Source: Neobacillus cucumis (lineage in GTDB: Bacteria; Bacillota; Bacilli; Bacillales_B; DSM-18226). From it: 64,000 nucleotides of DNA. The translations under genes were made by a program, and so were the position numbers. Below are positions 8,961 through 18,227 of the stretch, piece after piece; positions within the stretch are counted from its first letter, which is position 1, and each line of letters begins with the position of its first letter. The notes beneath the pieces were generated by a model, which saw only the letters and a program-made list of their open reading frames with translations, was not told the origin of the DNA and did not search any database. The stretch covers positions 5,692-69,691 of the forward strand of contig NZ_JAMBOH010000026.1 of NCBI RefSeq assembly GCF_023715505.1, read 5' to 3'.

Positions 8961-9075
8961 TTGGAAAATTCCTCCCTTTTATAAAAATCTTGCAAACGAA
9001 ATTAGTATTCGTAACCATAAATGGAATATAAGTTCCATTGGAAAAATTACTGAATTTTTTTAATCCTGAAAGATT

Positions 9076-9113
9076 GAAAAAGGCACCACACTTTTATTGA
9101 GTATGATGCCTTA
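9076..9113 (-). terminator. Terminator of the pur operon
   Basis: On the minus strand aaggcatcatact pairs with agtgtggtgcctt (two G-U pairs), followed by tttttc. It lies 15 bp past the purN stop. Confidence 0.85.
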
Positions 9114-9127
9114 CCTCCTAGTGATGT

Positions 9128-9703
9128 TTAAAATGTATGCCTGTAAGCCAGTCTTTGGATTACTTCTGGCAATAATCGGTGCTCCTGCTCCTGAATCTTT
9201 TTTGTTAATGTTTCTCTTGTTTCATCAGGATCGATTGTGACTGCTCGTTGGTCGATAATCGGTCCTGTATCCATTCCTTCGTCGACATAATGTACCGTGA
9301 CACCTGTCACTTTTACTCCATAATCCAGCGCTTGACCAATGGCATCTTTTCCTGCGAAAGCTGGTAATAGAGAAGGATGGACATTAATAATTTTTCCATC
9401 ATATGCCTGGAGTAAAACAGGACCCAACAGTCTCATATAGCCAGCCAATACGATAAAATCAACCTCCCTTTCTGTTAGCTCGTTAAGAATCTTTTCTTCA
9501 TAGACTTGTTTGTTTGGAAAGTCGTTGGCCTTAAAAGTGAACACAGGGATCCGTTCATCCCTGGCTTTCTGTACTGCAAGGGCTTTTGGGCGATCACTGA
9601 CTAGTAAAACCACTTCAACATTGATGATTTTATTCGATTGGATGGATTCTAGAATCGCAGAAAAATTAGAACCCGTACCAGAAGCAAAAACGGCGATCTT
9701 CAT
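9128..9703 (-). CDS. purN: Phosphoribosylglycinamide formyltransferase PurN
   Basis: A 191-residue folate-dependent GAR transformylase, the third step of de novo purine synthesis. It has the N-terminal FASGTGSNFSAI phosphate-binding loop, GYMRLLGPVLL, and the catalytic segment NVHPSLLPAFAGKDA with the Asn/His pair. VTGVTVHYVDEGMDTGPII follows, holding the conserved Asp. The length is typical. It is the last gene of the pur unit, starting two bases after the purM stop, and is followed by a terminator. Confidence 0.96.
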   Translation of the reverse strand: MKIAVFASGTGSNFSAILESIQSNKIINVEVVLLVSDRPKALAVQKARDERIPVFTFKANDFPNKQVYEEKILNELTEREVDFIVLAGYMRLLGPVLLQAYDGKIINVHPSLLPAFAGKDAIGQALDYGVKVTGVTVHYVDEGMDTGPIIDQRAVTIDPDETRETLTKKIQEQEHRLLPEVIQRLAYRHTF

Positions 9704-9705
9704 AA

Positions 9706-10740
9706 CTACTCCTTTTTAATAACGACATCATTAGTACCACTTTGCACGGTACCAATTTCGTACGCCGTTTCACCTAACGTTTGTAAGTGCTCTATAATGG
9801 CCTTGGTGTCTTTAGAATCTACCACTAAAATCATGCCAATTCCCATATTAAAGGTTCGGAACATATCATAATCGGATATATTGCCGCTATCTTGGATAAA
9901 GGAGAAAATTTTTGGGACCTTCCATGACCCATGGTTAATTACAGCCTGCAAGCCTTCAGGAAGAATTCGTGGAATGTTATCATAAAAGCCTCCGCCAGTC
10001 ACATGCACTAGACCAGAAACATGAAATTTCCTTACAGTTGAAAGGACCGATTTCACATAAATTTTGGTTGGCACAAGCAGCACTCTTCCTAATTCAGATT
10101 CTAATTCATCAACATAGTCACTTAATGAGAGTTTAGCATCCTCTAATAGAACTTTTCGGACAAGTGAAAAGCCGTTGCTATGTATACCACTAGAAGCTAA
10201 ACCAATGAGAACCTGGCCATCTTTTACTTTGGTTCCATCAATAAGATGTTTTTGATCTACCATGCCTACTGTAAAGCCGGCGATGTCATATTCTCCGTCC
10301 TGGTACATACCTGGCATCTCAGCTGTCTCGCCGCCAATTAGTGCGCACCCAGCCTGCACACATCCATCTGCAATCCCTTTTACGATGGCCTCAATTTTCC
10401 CCGGTACAATCTGTCCGCAAGCAAGATAGTCTAGAAAAAAAAGAGGCTCCGCACCTTGGACGATTACATCATTCACACACATGGCAACGGCATCGATCCC
10501 AATGGTATCGTGTTTGTCCATGGCAAAGGCAATCTTCAATTTAGTCCCTACTCCATCGGTACCTGAAACAAAAACAGGTTCTTCTATCCCTGTTATATCG
10601 GGTTTAAATAAAGCCCCAAACCCTCCTAGTCCCGTTAATACCTCTTTACGGAAGGTTTTTTTTACATGTTTTTTCATTCTTTCAACCGCTTCATTTCCCG
10701 CATCAATATTGACTCCAGCCTGACGGTACGCGTCACTCAT
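9706..10740 (-). CDS. purM: Phosphoribosylformylglycinamidine cyclo-ligase PurM
   Basis: A 344-residue AIR synthetase, the fifth step of purine synthesis. The start is set at the ATG at 10740, because aaaggag lies eight bases upstream of it; the longer frame would begin with a GTG inside that ribosome site. Visible motifs are [53 protein letters not shown] (positions about 92-114), [11 protein letters not shown] and [15 protein letters not shown]. It follows purL by 13 bases and precedes purN by two. In Bacillus subtilis purF lies between purL and purM; here it is missing from that place. Confidence 0.96.
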   Translation of the reverse strand: MSDAYRQAGVNIDAGNEAVERMKKHVKKTFRKEVLTGLGGFGALFKPDITGIEEPVFVSGTDGVGTKLKIAFAMDKHDTIGIDAVAMCVNDVIVQGAEPLFFLDYLACGQIVPGKIEAIVKGIADGCVQAGCALIGGETAEMPGMYQDGEYDIAGFTVGMVDQKHLIDGTKVKDGQVLIGLASSGIHSNGFSLVRKVLLEDAKLSLSDYVDELESELGRVLLVPTKIYVKSVLSTVRKFHVSGLVHVTGGGFYDNIPRILPEGLQAVINHGSWKVPKIFSFIQDSGNISDYDMFRTFNMGIGMILVVDSKDTKAIIEHLQTLGETAYEIGTVQSGTNDVVIKKE

Positions 10741-10753
10741 CTGTTTCACTCCT

Positions 10754-13042
10754 TTACGGCAAACTTGCAGAGATTTCCTGCATGTTTAACTTTTTTAGTA
10801 ATCCGGAACGCATAATATCAGGAATAGTATTTCGCCAGGCTGCATCCAATGAAGCAAAAGGTTGTGTGATCACGTTATTACCATTATGAAAAATAGAAAG
10901 TTCGCTGCCCTTCACTTTCCCGATTTCTTTTATCGCTACCTCTTGCTGTTTGGCCATTTCCTTGATCTTCTCAGCGTGTTCCTCTGACACAGATACAATG
11001 ATTCGAGATTGAGTTTCACTAAAGAGACTTAGGTCCGTACGCAATTCATCTGTTAAATGGATTTCTGCTCCCAACTTTCCGCCTATACAGCTTTCAGCTA
11101 TTGCAACTGCTAAACCGCCCTCTGCCGTATCATGAGCTGATTTTATAATTCCGCCTTGAATGGTCTTAAGGGTAAAGGCTTGAATCTTCTTTTCCAAATC
11201 AAGGTTTATCTGCGGCGGACGGCCTTCGATCCTGCCTGTCATCATTTTTTGGTATTCCGATCCGCCTATTTCTGCTTTGGTTTCCCCAATTAAAAAGATT
11301 ACATCGCCTTCATTTTTAAACTCCTGTGTTGTAATGTGGGCAATATCTTTCATTAACCCAACCATGCCTATCGTTGGGGTTGGAAAAATGGCTTCTCCTT
11401 TTGTCTCGTTATAGAGACTGACGTTTCCGCCAATAACCGGAGTATTAAGTTTTCGGCAAGCTTCACTAATGCCATCAGCAGCCTTTTCAAACTGCCAGAA
11501 GATTTCTGGTTTTTCTGGACTCCCAAAATTTAAGTTATCTGTAATCGCTAGAGGTTCCGCACCGGAACAAACCACATTACGGGCTGCTTCTGCTACCGCG
11601 ATCGCTCCTCCAACAAACGGATCAAGGTACACATACCTGCCGTTGCAATCCGTCGTCATCGCTAATGCTTTCCTTGTTCCACGGATCGCAACAACAGCAG
11701 CATCCGATCCTGGTATGACGGCGGTATTTGTTCTCACCATATAATCGTACTGTTGATATACCCACTCTTTACTGGCAATCGTAGGCGAGGCAAGCAGCTG
11801 CTTTAAAACCGAATTATAATCGTTAGGCTCTTCAATGACTGCAGCTGCGTCTATCGATGAAAATGGTTCATAATAAGGAGCCTCCTTTGAGGGCTTACAA
11901 TACACCGGTGCATCTTCTGCGAGTTTGTCTGCCGGGATTTCCGCAACGACCTCTCCTTTGTGAAGTAATCGAAGATGGTTATCATCTGTGACTCGGCCAA
12001 TCACAGCAGAGTGAAGTCCCCATTTGTCAAAAATCTTTTTTACTTCCCCTTCTTTTCCACTTTTGGCGACAACCAGCATTCTTTCTTGGGATTCTGACAG
12101 CATCATTTCATAGGCACTCATTCCTTTTTCACGTTGTGGAACGAGGTCAAGGTTTAATTCAATTCCATTACCCGCTTTACTGGCCATTTCAGAACTGGAG
12201 CTGGTTAATCCTGCAGCCCCCATATCCTGTATTCCTACTACATGACCTGAGGAAATCAATTCAAGAGTCGCTTCCAGCAGTAATTTTTCCATAAATGGAT
12301 CGCCTACTTGAACAGCTGGACGTTTTGCTTCTGAATTCTCACTCAACTCCTCGGATGCAAAGGTTGCTCCATGTATACCATCTCTTCCGGTTGCAGCTCC
12401 AACATAAATAACCGGGTTATTAATCCCTTTCGCGACACCTTTTTGAATTTCATCATGATTGATTAAACCCACACACATGGCATTGACTAGAGGATTACCT
12501 TCGTATGAAGGATCAAAATAAATCTCCCCGCCAACTGTAGGAATACCCATACAGTTACCGTATCCTGCAATACCAGCGACCACATTTTCAAAAATATATT
12601 TCGTTTTTGGGTTATCAAGTTCGCCAAAACGTAGTGAGTTTAATAAGGCAATCGGACGTGCACCCATGGAAAAAACATCACGAATGATCCCGCCAACCCC
12701 CGTCGCAGCACCTTGATACGGCTCAATGGCTGATGGATGATTATGGCTTTCAATTTTAAAAACGACCGCTTGGTTATCACCAATATCAACAATTCCAGCC
12801 CCTTCTCCAGGACCTTGCAAGACATGCGGACCTGTAGTGGGAAAACGCTTTAGGACTACCTTCGAATTTTTATAGCTGCAATGCTCGGACCACATGACAC
12901 TAAATATTCCCGTTTCCGTATAATTAGGTTTTCGCCCGAGAATCTCGATCACTTTATCGAACTCTTCGTCCGTTAATCCCATTTCCCGATAGACCTTTTG
13001 CTCGGCGATTTGCTCGGGAGTTGGTTCTTTATGCTGTACCAT
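10754..13042 (-). CDS. purL: Phosphoribosylformylglycinamidine synthase subunit PurL
   Basis: A 762-residue small-type PurL, the ATP-dependent synthetase subunit that works with PurS and PurQ in the fourth purine step. Visible motifs are [81 protein letters not shown], the second-half [13 protein letters not shown] and [16 protein letters not shown]. The length matches the three-subunit Gram-positive type rather than the 1,300-residue fused enzyme. It overlaps purQ by 14 bases, which implies translational coupling. Confidence 0.97.
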   Translation of the reverse strand: MVQHKEPTPEQIAEQKVYREMGLTDEEFDKVIEILGRKPNYTETGIFSVMWSEHCSYKNSKVVLKRFPTTGPHVLQGPGEGAGIVDIGDNQAVVFKIESHNHPSAIEPYQGAATGVGGIIRDVFSMGARPIALLNSLRFGELDNPKTKYIFENVVAGIAGYGNCMGIPTVGGEIYFDPSYEGNPLVNAMCVGLINHDEIQKGVAKGINNPVIYVGAATGRDGIHGATFASEELSENSEAKRPAVQVGDPFMEKLLLEATLELISSGHVVGIQDMGAAGLTSSSSEMASKAGNGIELNLDLVPQREKGMSAYEMMLSESQERMLVVAKSGKEGEVKKIFDKWGLHSAVIGRVTDDNHLRLLHKGEVVAEIPADKLAEDAPVYCKPSKEAPYYEPFSSIDAAAVIEEPNDYNSVLKQLLASPTIASKEWVYQQYDYMVRTNTAVIPGSDAAVVAIRGTRKALAMTTDCNGRYVYLDPFVGGAIAVAEAARNVVCSGAEPLAITDNLNFGSPEKPEIFWQFEKAADGISEACRKLNTPVIGGNVSLYNETKGEAIFPTPTIGMVGLMKDIAHITTQEFKNEGDVIFLIGETKAEIGGSEYQKMMTGRIEGRPPQINLDLEKKIQAFTLKTIQGGIIKSAHDTAEGGLAVAIAESCIGGKLGAEIHLTDELRTDLSLFSETQSRIIVSVSEEHAEKIKEMAKQQEVAIKEIGKVKGSELSIFHNGNNVITQPFASLDAAWRNTIPDIMRSGLLKKLNMQEISASLP

Positions 13043-13712
13043 GTTGTTGCCTCCAGTAACTTAAAATAGATGAAAACATCCGTTTTCCGTCATCTGTTCC
13101 GAGCCATTTGTGAACGGCACGTTCCGGATGGGGCATTAATCCTAAAACATTTCCTCTCTCGTTGATCACCCCTGCAATCTCAGAAATAGAACCATTTGGA
13201 TTGGTCCCTTTATATCTGAAAACAATTTGATTGTTCTGCTCTAATTGTTCCAATGTCTCTTGGTCACAATAAAAATTACCATCGCCATGGGCAATGGGAA
13301 TACGAATCGTTTCGCCTTCCTGATATTCTAATGTGAACGGAGTTTGGTTGTTTTCTACTTTTAAATCAATGGTGTCACAATGAAATTTCAAACGTTGATT
13401 TCTTCTTAAAGCGCCTGGCAATAACCCTGCTTCGGTTAGTATTTGAAATCCATTACAGACACCAAGGACCAATTTTCCCTCTTCCGCTGCTATTTTCACC
13501 TGCTCCATGACGGGAGACAGACTCGCAACAGCACCTGGCCGCAAATAATCCCCGTAAGAGAAGCCTCCTGGGACAAGAATTGCATCATATTTGGATAGGT
13601 CCGTTTCTAGATGCCATACATATTCGACCGATTGTTCAATCGTATCTAAAACCGCTTTATACATATCAATATCGCAATTTGAACCAGGAAAAACCAGTAC
13701 AGCAAAATTCAA
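13029..13712 (-). CDS. purQ: Phosphoribosylformylglycinamidine synthase subunit PurQ (glutaminase)
   Basis: A 227-residue class I glutamine amidotransferase that supplies ammonia to PurL. It has [10 protein letters not shown] at the N-terminus, [14 protein letters not shown], the nucleophile Cys in [19 protein letters not shown] (about residue 85), and the catalytic His/Glu in GLMPHPERA. It starts with TTG at 13712, preceded by aggggg. It follows purS by 11 bases and overlaps purL. Confidence 0.96.
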   Translation of the reverse strand: MNFAVLVFPGSNCDIDMYKAVLDTIEQSVEYVWHLETDLSKYDAILVPGGFSYGDYLRPGAVASLSPVMEQVKIAAEEGKLVLGVCNGFQILTEAGLLPGALRRNQRLKFHCDTIDLKVENNQTPFTLEYQEGETIRIPIAHGDGNFYCDQETLEQLEQNNQIVFRYKGTNPNGSISEIAGVINERGNVLGLMPHPERAVHKWLGTDDGKRMFSSILSYWRQQHGTA

Positions 13713-13723
13713 CTTAATTCCCC

Positions 13724-13978
13724 CTATCCTTCAATGTTGTTGAGGTCAAACCTAAAGTCTTCAATCACGGTATTGGCTAATAGCTTTTCACATATATCCC
13801 TCACTCGTTCTTCTGCCGCTTTTTGATCATCACTATTTATTTCTAGCTCCATGTATTTCCCTATGCGTACATCTCCCACCTCTTCATATCCAAGTGAATG
13901 CAGTGACTCCTGAACGGCATTCCCTTGTGGATCTAAAACACTTTCTCTCAGCGTTACGTATACAGTTGCTTTAAACAT
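13724..13978 (-). CDS. purS: Phosphoribosylformylglycinamidine synthase subunit PurS
   Basis: An 84-residue protein, the third FGAM synthase subunit, which bridges PurL and PurQ. It has the family opening [17 protein letters not shown], then [15 protein letters not shown] and the end [12 protein letters not shown]. It overlaps the end of purC by eight bases. A free-standing purS is diagnostic of the Gram-positive/archaeal-type complex and agrees with the short PurL. Confidence 0.95.
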   Translation of the reverse strand: MFKATVYVTLRESVLDPQGNAVQESLHSLGYEEVGDVRIGKYMELEINSDDQKAAEERVRDICEKLLANTVIEDFRFDLNNIEG

Positions 13979-14690
13979 TTACACTACCCCCGATTCTCCT
14001 TAATATTTCTTGATATGCTTCCTCGACGCTGCCTAAATCCCGTCTAAACCGATCTTTATCTAGCTTTTTCATTGTATCGGCATCCCAAAATCGGCACGTA
14101 TCCGGGGAGATTTCATCCGCTAAAATGATGGTCCCTGCTGGGGTTTTGCCAAACTCTAATTTAAAATCCACCAAGATAATATTTTTGTTCTGTAGGAATT
14201 CTTTTAGGATTTCATTGATTTTTAGAGCTTGTTTTCGAATTTCAACTAATTCCTGTTCTGCAGCGAGACCAAGAATGTCAATATGATCATTGTTAATCAT
14301 AGGGTCCCCTAACTCATCATTTTTGTAGTAAAATTCCACAATCGTCTTCGGGAGTTTCTTTCCTTCGTCCCATCCAAGCCTCTTTGCCAGTGATCCTGCC
14401 GCGATGTTTCGAACCACCACCTCAATGGGAATAATATCGACTTGTTGAACGATTTGTTCCGTTGCTGAAATTTTTTTAATAAAATGATTGTCTACCCCTT
14501 TTTCTTTCAGCAAACTAAGGAAAATAGAACTAATCTCGTTATTTAGCGTTCCCTTTCCTGCTATTTGTGCTTTTTTCTCCCCATTAAAGGCAGTCGCATC
14601 ATCTTTATATTCAATCCAATACGTTTCTGGTTCAGATGTTTTGAATACTTTTTTCGCTTTTCCTTCATAAAGCTGCTCTAGTTTTTCCAT
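13971..14690 (-). CDS. purC: SAICAR synthetase PurC
   Basis: A 239-residue phosphoribosylaminoimidazole-succinocarboxamide synthase. It has [10 protein letters not shown] at the N-terminus, the nucleotide/substrate loop [45 protein letters not shown] and [14 protein letters not shown]. All are family hallmarks and the length is normal. A gaaggag site precedes the ATG. It lies 72 bp after purK, where B. subtilis would have purB in between; purB is absent. Confidence 0.96.
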   Translation of the reverse strand: MEKLEQLYEGKAKKVFKTSEPETYWIEYKDDATAFNGEKKAQIAGKGTLNNEISSIFLSLLKEKGVDNHFIKKISATEQIVQQVDIIPIEVVVRNIAAGSLAKRLGWDEGKKLPKTIVEFYYKNDELGDPMINNDHIDILGLAAEQELVEIRKQALKINEILKEFLQNKNIILVDFKLEFGKTPAGTIILADEISPDTCRFWDADTMKKLDKDRFRRDLGSVEEAYQEILRRIGGSVNV

Positions 14691-14762
14691 TATGGGTTAC
14701 TCCTTCATTCACCTGTCTAATAATTTTAAAAAGAAAATACTAATACGGCTTATGTGGATCCT

Positions 14763-15890
14763 TTAGGTCCAAATATTAAGATCCTTTATTTGCTGGTCCA
14801 CTTGTTCGATTGATGAACCTAAAAAATTGATATGGCCCATTTTTCTATTTTCTACACTTTCCTTCTTACCGTATAAATGCAGCTTGGCTGTTGGAGGAAG
14901 CTGATTGATTTTAGTATGCACTTCCCTTAAATGTTGACCTAAGATATTCACCATAATAATCGGGCTTAAGAGGGTAGTATCTCCTAAAGGCAGTCCACAT
15001 ATGGCCCGTATATGCTGTTCAAATTGTGATGTTATACAAGCATCCATTGAATAATGTCCAGAATTATGTGGTCTGGGTGCTAACTCATTCACGATGATTT
15101 CTCCATCATTGGTAAGAAACATTTCTATGGCAATTAAACCGATTACTTGTAATGACTCAGCCACTTTTAATGAGATTTTTTTCGCTTTCTCTTGTTGCTC
15201 AACAGTGATTCTTGCAGGAACGATAGACTGATGCAGGATATTATTGACATGTATATTTTCAGCAACTGGAAAAGTCTTTGTCTGCCCTTGTAAATTTCGG
15301 GCAACAATGACCGATAATTCTTTCGAAAAGGGAATAAACTTTTCAATAATCATGTCTTTCCCCGCATTTTCCCAAGTCTCAATCGCATTTGGAATATCAT
15401 CCCTGCTTTTTATTATCCATTGCCCTTTTCCATCGTACCCCCCGGTAGCTGTTTTCATAATGGAAGGAAAACCAAAACAATCAACGGCTTTATGTATATC
15501 ATTTTCAGATTCTATGACCAAGAAAGGTGCGACAGGCACATTATAGAAATTCAACGTTGATTTTTCACGGATCCTGTTTTGTGTTATTTGTAATAGTTCG
15601 CTTCCTTGTGGGACAAAGGATGAATTTTCTAACAAGGAAGTCACATTTGAATCGACGTTTTCAAATTCGTACGTAATAACATCTGAGGAATCGGCTAATT
15701 CCTTTGCAGCCTTGAGATCTGAAAAGGAACTTATTATTTGTTGATCCGCTGCTTGCCCACATGGAGAGTCTGGCGTCGGATCCAGGGTAATAAAGCGATA
15801 TCCCATGTTTCTCCCGGCAATTGAAATCATCCTTCCTAATTGCCCTCCGCCTAGGATGCCAATGGTTGAACCCGGTTTAATTACTTCCAC
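14763..15890 (-). CDS. purK: 5-(carboxyamino)imidazole ribonucleotide synthase PurK
   Basis: A 375-residue ATP-grasp enzyme that makes N5-CAIR from AIR and bicarbonate. The start is set at the GTG at 15890, because aaaggggga lies seven bases upstream; the longer frame would start at a TTG overlapping that site. Motifs are GILGGGQLGRMISIAGRNMG, TYEFENVD, MKTATGGYDGKGQW (ATP-grasp loop), VNELAPRPHNSGHYSMDAC and MVNILG. It is the first gene of the minus-strand pur unit. The mutase partner PurE, usually immediately upstream, is not in the window; the upstream space is shared with divergent purF. Confidence 0.95.
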   Translation of the reverse strand: MEVIKPGSTIGILGGGQLGRMISIAGRNMGYRFITLDPTPDSPCGQAADQQIISSFSDLKAAKELADSSDVITYEFENVDSNVTSLLENSSFVPQGSELLQITQNRIREKSTLNFYNVPVAPFLVIESENDIHKAVDCFGFPSIMKTATGGYDGKGQWIIKSRDDIPNAIETWENAGKDMIIEKFIPFSKELSVIVARNLQGQTKTFPVAENIHVNNILHQSIVPARITVEQQEKAKKISLKVAESLQVIGLIAIEMFLTNDGEIIVNELAPRPHNSGHYSMDACITSQFEQHIRAICGLPLGDTTLLSPIIMVNILGQHLREVHTKINQLPPTAKLHLYGKKESVENRKMGHINFLGSSIEQVDQQIKDLNIWT

Positions 15891-16099
15891 AGTGTTTCCC
15901 CCTTTCAAACAACAAAAATTCTTGTGTATTTTAATCTTTTAATGATTTTAGATTATCCTGAATCACCCACCTTTAATTAATAACTCGAAAACTTTTAAGC
16001 TTTGAGCAGCCAAAACAGGCGAACTAGGAAATGAATAAAAAAGGATAGAAATTTCCTCTTTGCCAAAAATAAGGGAATGAAATTATGGGAGGAAGACAA

Positions 16100-17479
16100 A
16101 TGGATACAGGAATGCAGGAGAAATGCGGAGTATTTGGAGTTTTTAATCATCCTAAAGCGTCCGATTTAACTTATTACGGACTTCATGCCCTTCAACACCG
16201 CGGTCAGGAGAGCGCAGGAATTGTGGTGAGTGACGGGAAGTCATTTAGGCATCACAGAGGAATGGGGTTAGTTACTCAAGTATTTTCACGCGAGATTCTT
16301 GATGGATTAAGCGGAAATATGGCCATTGGTCATGTACGATATTCCACTTCCGGTGCTAGTTTATTGCAAAATGCACAGCCCCTCGTCTTTAAATATAGTG
16401 AGGGTGATTTGGCCGTGGCCCATAACGGGAACCTGGTGAATGCTGCTATCGAACGGAAGGTTCTCCAGCAACAAGGTGCCATCTTTCAGACAACAACAGA
16501 TACGGAAATTATCGCTCACCTTATTGCCCGTTCCAGTAAAAAATATTTTGAAAAAGCTGGACCTGAAGTGCTTAAGCGGATTGATGGTTCATTTGCATTG
16601 CTTATCATGACAGATAAACAAATGCTTGTTGCCTTGGATCGACATGGGTTACGACCTTTAAGCCTCGGAAAAATTGGTGAATCTATTATCGCCGCTTCCG
16701 AAACCTGTGCTTTAGAGGCGGTTGATGCCAAGTTTTGGAGGGATGTCGAGCCGGGAGAATGGATTCTTATTGATGAAAAAGGTATTCAAACAGGCAGATT
16801 TGCCGAAAAAGGCGATATTTCCCTTTGTTCCTTTGAATTTGTTTATTTTGCCCGTCCAGATAGTGTCATTCATGGTAGAAGTGTTTTATCCATCCGGAAA
16901 GAATTAGGCCAAATCCTTGCAAAAGAACATCCGACACAAGCAGATGTGGTTGTGGCCGTTCCGGAATCAAGCGTCCCTGCAGCCATGGGTTTTGCCCAAC
17001 AATCGGGTATTCCCTATGAAATGGGTATCATTAAAAACCCTTACGCAGGCCGTTCTTTTATTGAACCGACCCAGGAACTGCGGGACCTGGCCGTTCGTCT
17101 AAAATTAAGTGCCGTCAGGGAAATTCTCAAGGATAAGCGAGTTGTGCTTGTAGATGATTCGATTGTTCGTGGAACAACCAGTAAGCGTATTGTTCAATTG
17201 ATTCGTCAAGCAGGTGCCAAGGAGGTCCATGTACGAATAAGTTCCCCTATGGTCAAAAATCCTTGTTTTTATGGAGTGGATATGCCAACAAAAGAGGAAC
17301 TTTTTGCTAATATGCATGAGCATGAACGTGCGATGGGAAAAGTGATTGGTGCAGATTCATTAGCCTTTTTAAGTACCGAAGGGTTATTGGAGGCTGTAGA
17401 TGTAGATTTAGCAGACACAAGCAGCAGATGTATCGCCTGTTTTAGTGGGGCTTATCCAACTAAATTGTATTTGAAGTAA
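16100..17479 (+). CDS. purF: Amidophosphoribosyltransferase PurF
   Basis: A 459-residue enzyme catalysing the first committed purine step. The ATG at 16100 is chosen because gggagg lies eight bases upstream; the ATG at 16085 overlaps that site. This predicts a short propeptide, MDTGMQEK, removed to expose the catalytic Cys of CGVFGVF. Other motifs are YYGLHALQHRGQESAGI, GHVRYSTSG, HNGNLVNA, the PRPP loop VVLVDDSIVRGTTSKRI, and late Cys residues (CIACFSG) of an iron-sulfur type enzyme. It is divergent from purK-N rather than between purL and purM. No convincing PurR box was seen in the 208-bp divergent region. Confidence 0.95.
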   Translation: MDTGMQEKCGVFGVFNHPKASDLTYYGLHALQHRGQESAGIVVSDGKSFRHHRGMGLVTQVFSREILDGLSGNMAIGHVRYSTSGASLLQNAQPLVFKYSEGDLAVAHNGNLVNAAIERKVLQQQGAIFQTTTDTEIIAHLIARSSKKYFEKAGPEVLKRIDGSFALLIMTDKQMLVALDRHGLRPLSLGKIGESIIAASETCALEAVDAKFWRDVEPGEWILIDEKGIQTGRFAEKGDISLCSFEFVYFARPDSVIHGRSVLSIRKELGQILAKEHPTQADVVVAVPESSVPAAMGFAQQSGIPYEMGIIKNPYAGRSFIEPTQELRDLAVRLKLSAVREILKDKRVVLVDDSIVRGTTSKRIVQLIRQAGAKEVHVRISSPMVKNPCFYGVDMPTKEELFANMHEHERAMGKVIGADSLAFLSTEGLLEAVDVDLADTSSRCIACFSGAYPTKLYLK

Positions 17480-17518
17480 TACACTAACGGACACTTTAAT
17501 TTAATCAAGCTACTTTTG

Positions 17519-17552
17519 ACAGGGAATCACACCCAGGGTGCATTCCCTTTAT
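17519..17552 (+). terminator. purF terminator
   Basis: The stem agggaat-c-acaccc / gggtgc-attccct is followed by tttatta, 40 bp after the purF stop. Confidence 0.8.
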
Positions 17553-17589
17553 TATTCATATATGATAATTGACTTCCCGATTGTTTCGA

Positions 17590-17635
17590 TAACAAAAAAT
17601 CCGAAATCCTTGCAAAAAGCAAGACTTCGGATTTA
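17590..17635 (-). terminator. Terminator of the Rieske dioxygenase operon
   Basis: On the minus strand aaatccgaag-tcttgc pairs with gcaagga-tttcggattt and runs into ttttttgtt. It lies 68 bp after the beta-subunit stop. Confidence 0.85.
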
Positions 17636-17702
17636 CTCTATTTATGAGACTTCTCAAAAACGATTAAGACAAAAATACAAAATAATAGTTTTCGGAATCT
17701 AA

Positions 17703-18227
17703 CTATAAGAACATACTCATATTCATCGTCGTAATAACAGTCTGATCAGGAAAAATGGTCCGTGAAACAATTTTAAATTCATTATTAACCTTCCGAATAA
17801 TATCATTTCTCTCACCAAACAGTTCTTCAATTACATGTGTAGACCCTCTGCTCCTTTTATATAAGAAATAACTAATGACCTTAAATTCATTGGGAGCCTC
17901 AGTCGGTTCAACGACAATGTTTGAGATAAAATGACGCTGCCGTGTTGCCGGATTTTCCACCCAAGCTGATTTTGTATACAATCGATTAACCCGTGTAGTA
18001 AGTGAAAGCTTCGTTTCTTCATAAAAGGACGAATCACTAGCAATATCATTAACTCCAACACCTTCTACCGTTTCTCTTAGTGGCATACGATATTCGATTT
18101 CATCAGCCAACAATTCGAGCCATTCTTTATATTTTCGGTGATCTAAAAGATAAGCCTCCTTATAAAGAAAACGAGTAATTTCTAATTCCACCTCAGGAGA
18201 GATTCTCATTTGCACGTTGGAATCCAT
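17703..18227 (-). CDS. Aromatic-ring-hydroxylating dioxygenase, beta subunit
   Basis: A 174-residue small subunit of a Rieske non-heme iron dioxygenase, with the SnoaL/NTF2-like cone fold. It shows ISPEVELEITRFLYKEAYLLD, the hallmark YKEWLELLADEIEYRMP, RQRHFISNIVV and VISYFLYKRSRG. It binds no cofactor and supports the alpha3beta3 assembly. Its ATG abuts the alpha-subunit stop and its ribosome site (ggagg) lies inside the end of the alpha gene, so the subunits are coupled. The substrate cannot be inferred from the beta subunit. Confidence 0.92.
   Translation of the reverse strand: MDSNVQMRISPEVELEITRFLYKEAYLLDHRKYKEWLELLADEIEYRMPLRETVEGVGVNDIASDSSFYEETKLSLTTRVNRLYTKSAWVENPATRQRHFISNIVVEPTEAPNEFKVISYFLYKRSRGSTHVIEELFGERNDIIRKVNNEFKIVSRTIFPDQTVITTMNMSMFL

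Noticed and set aside
15891..16099. PurR box, purine riboswitch or small RNA between purK and purF
   Set aside because: No paired PurBox-like motif or purine-aptamer core could be found by eye; the sequence is simply AT-rich.
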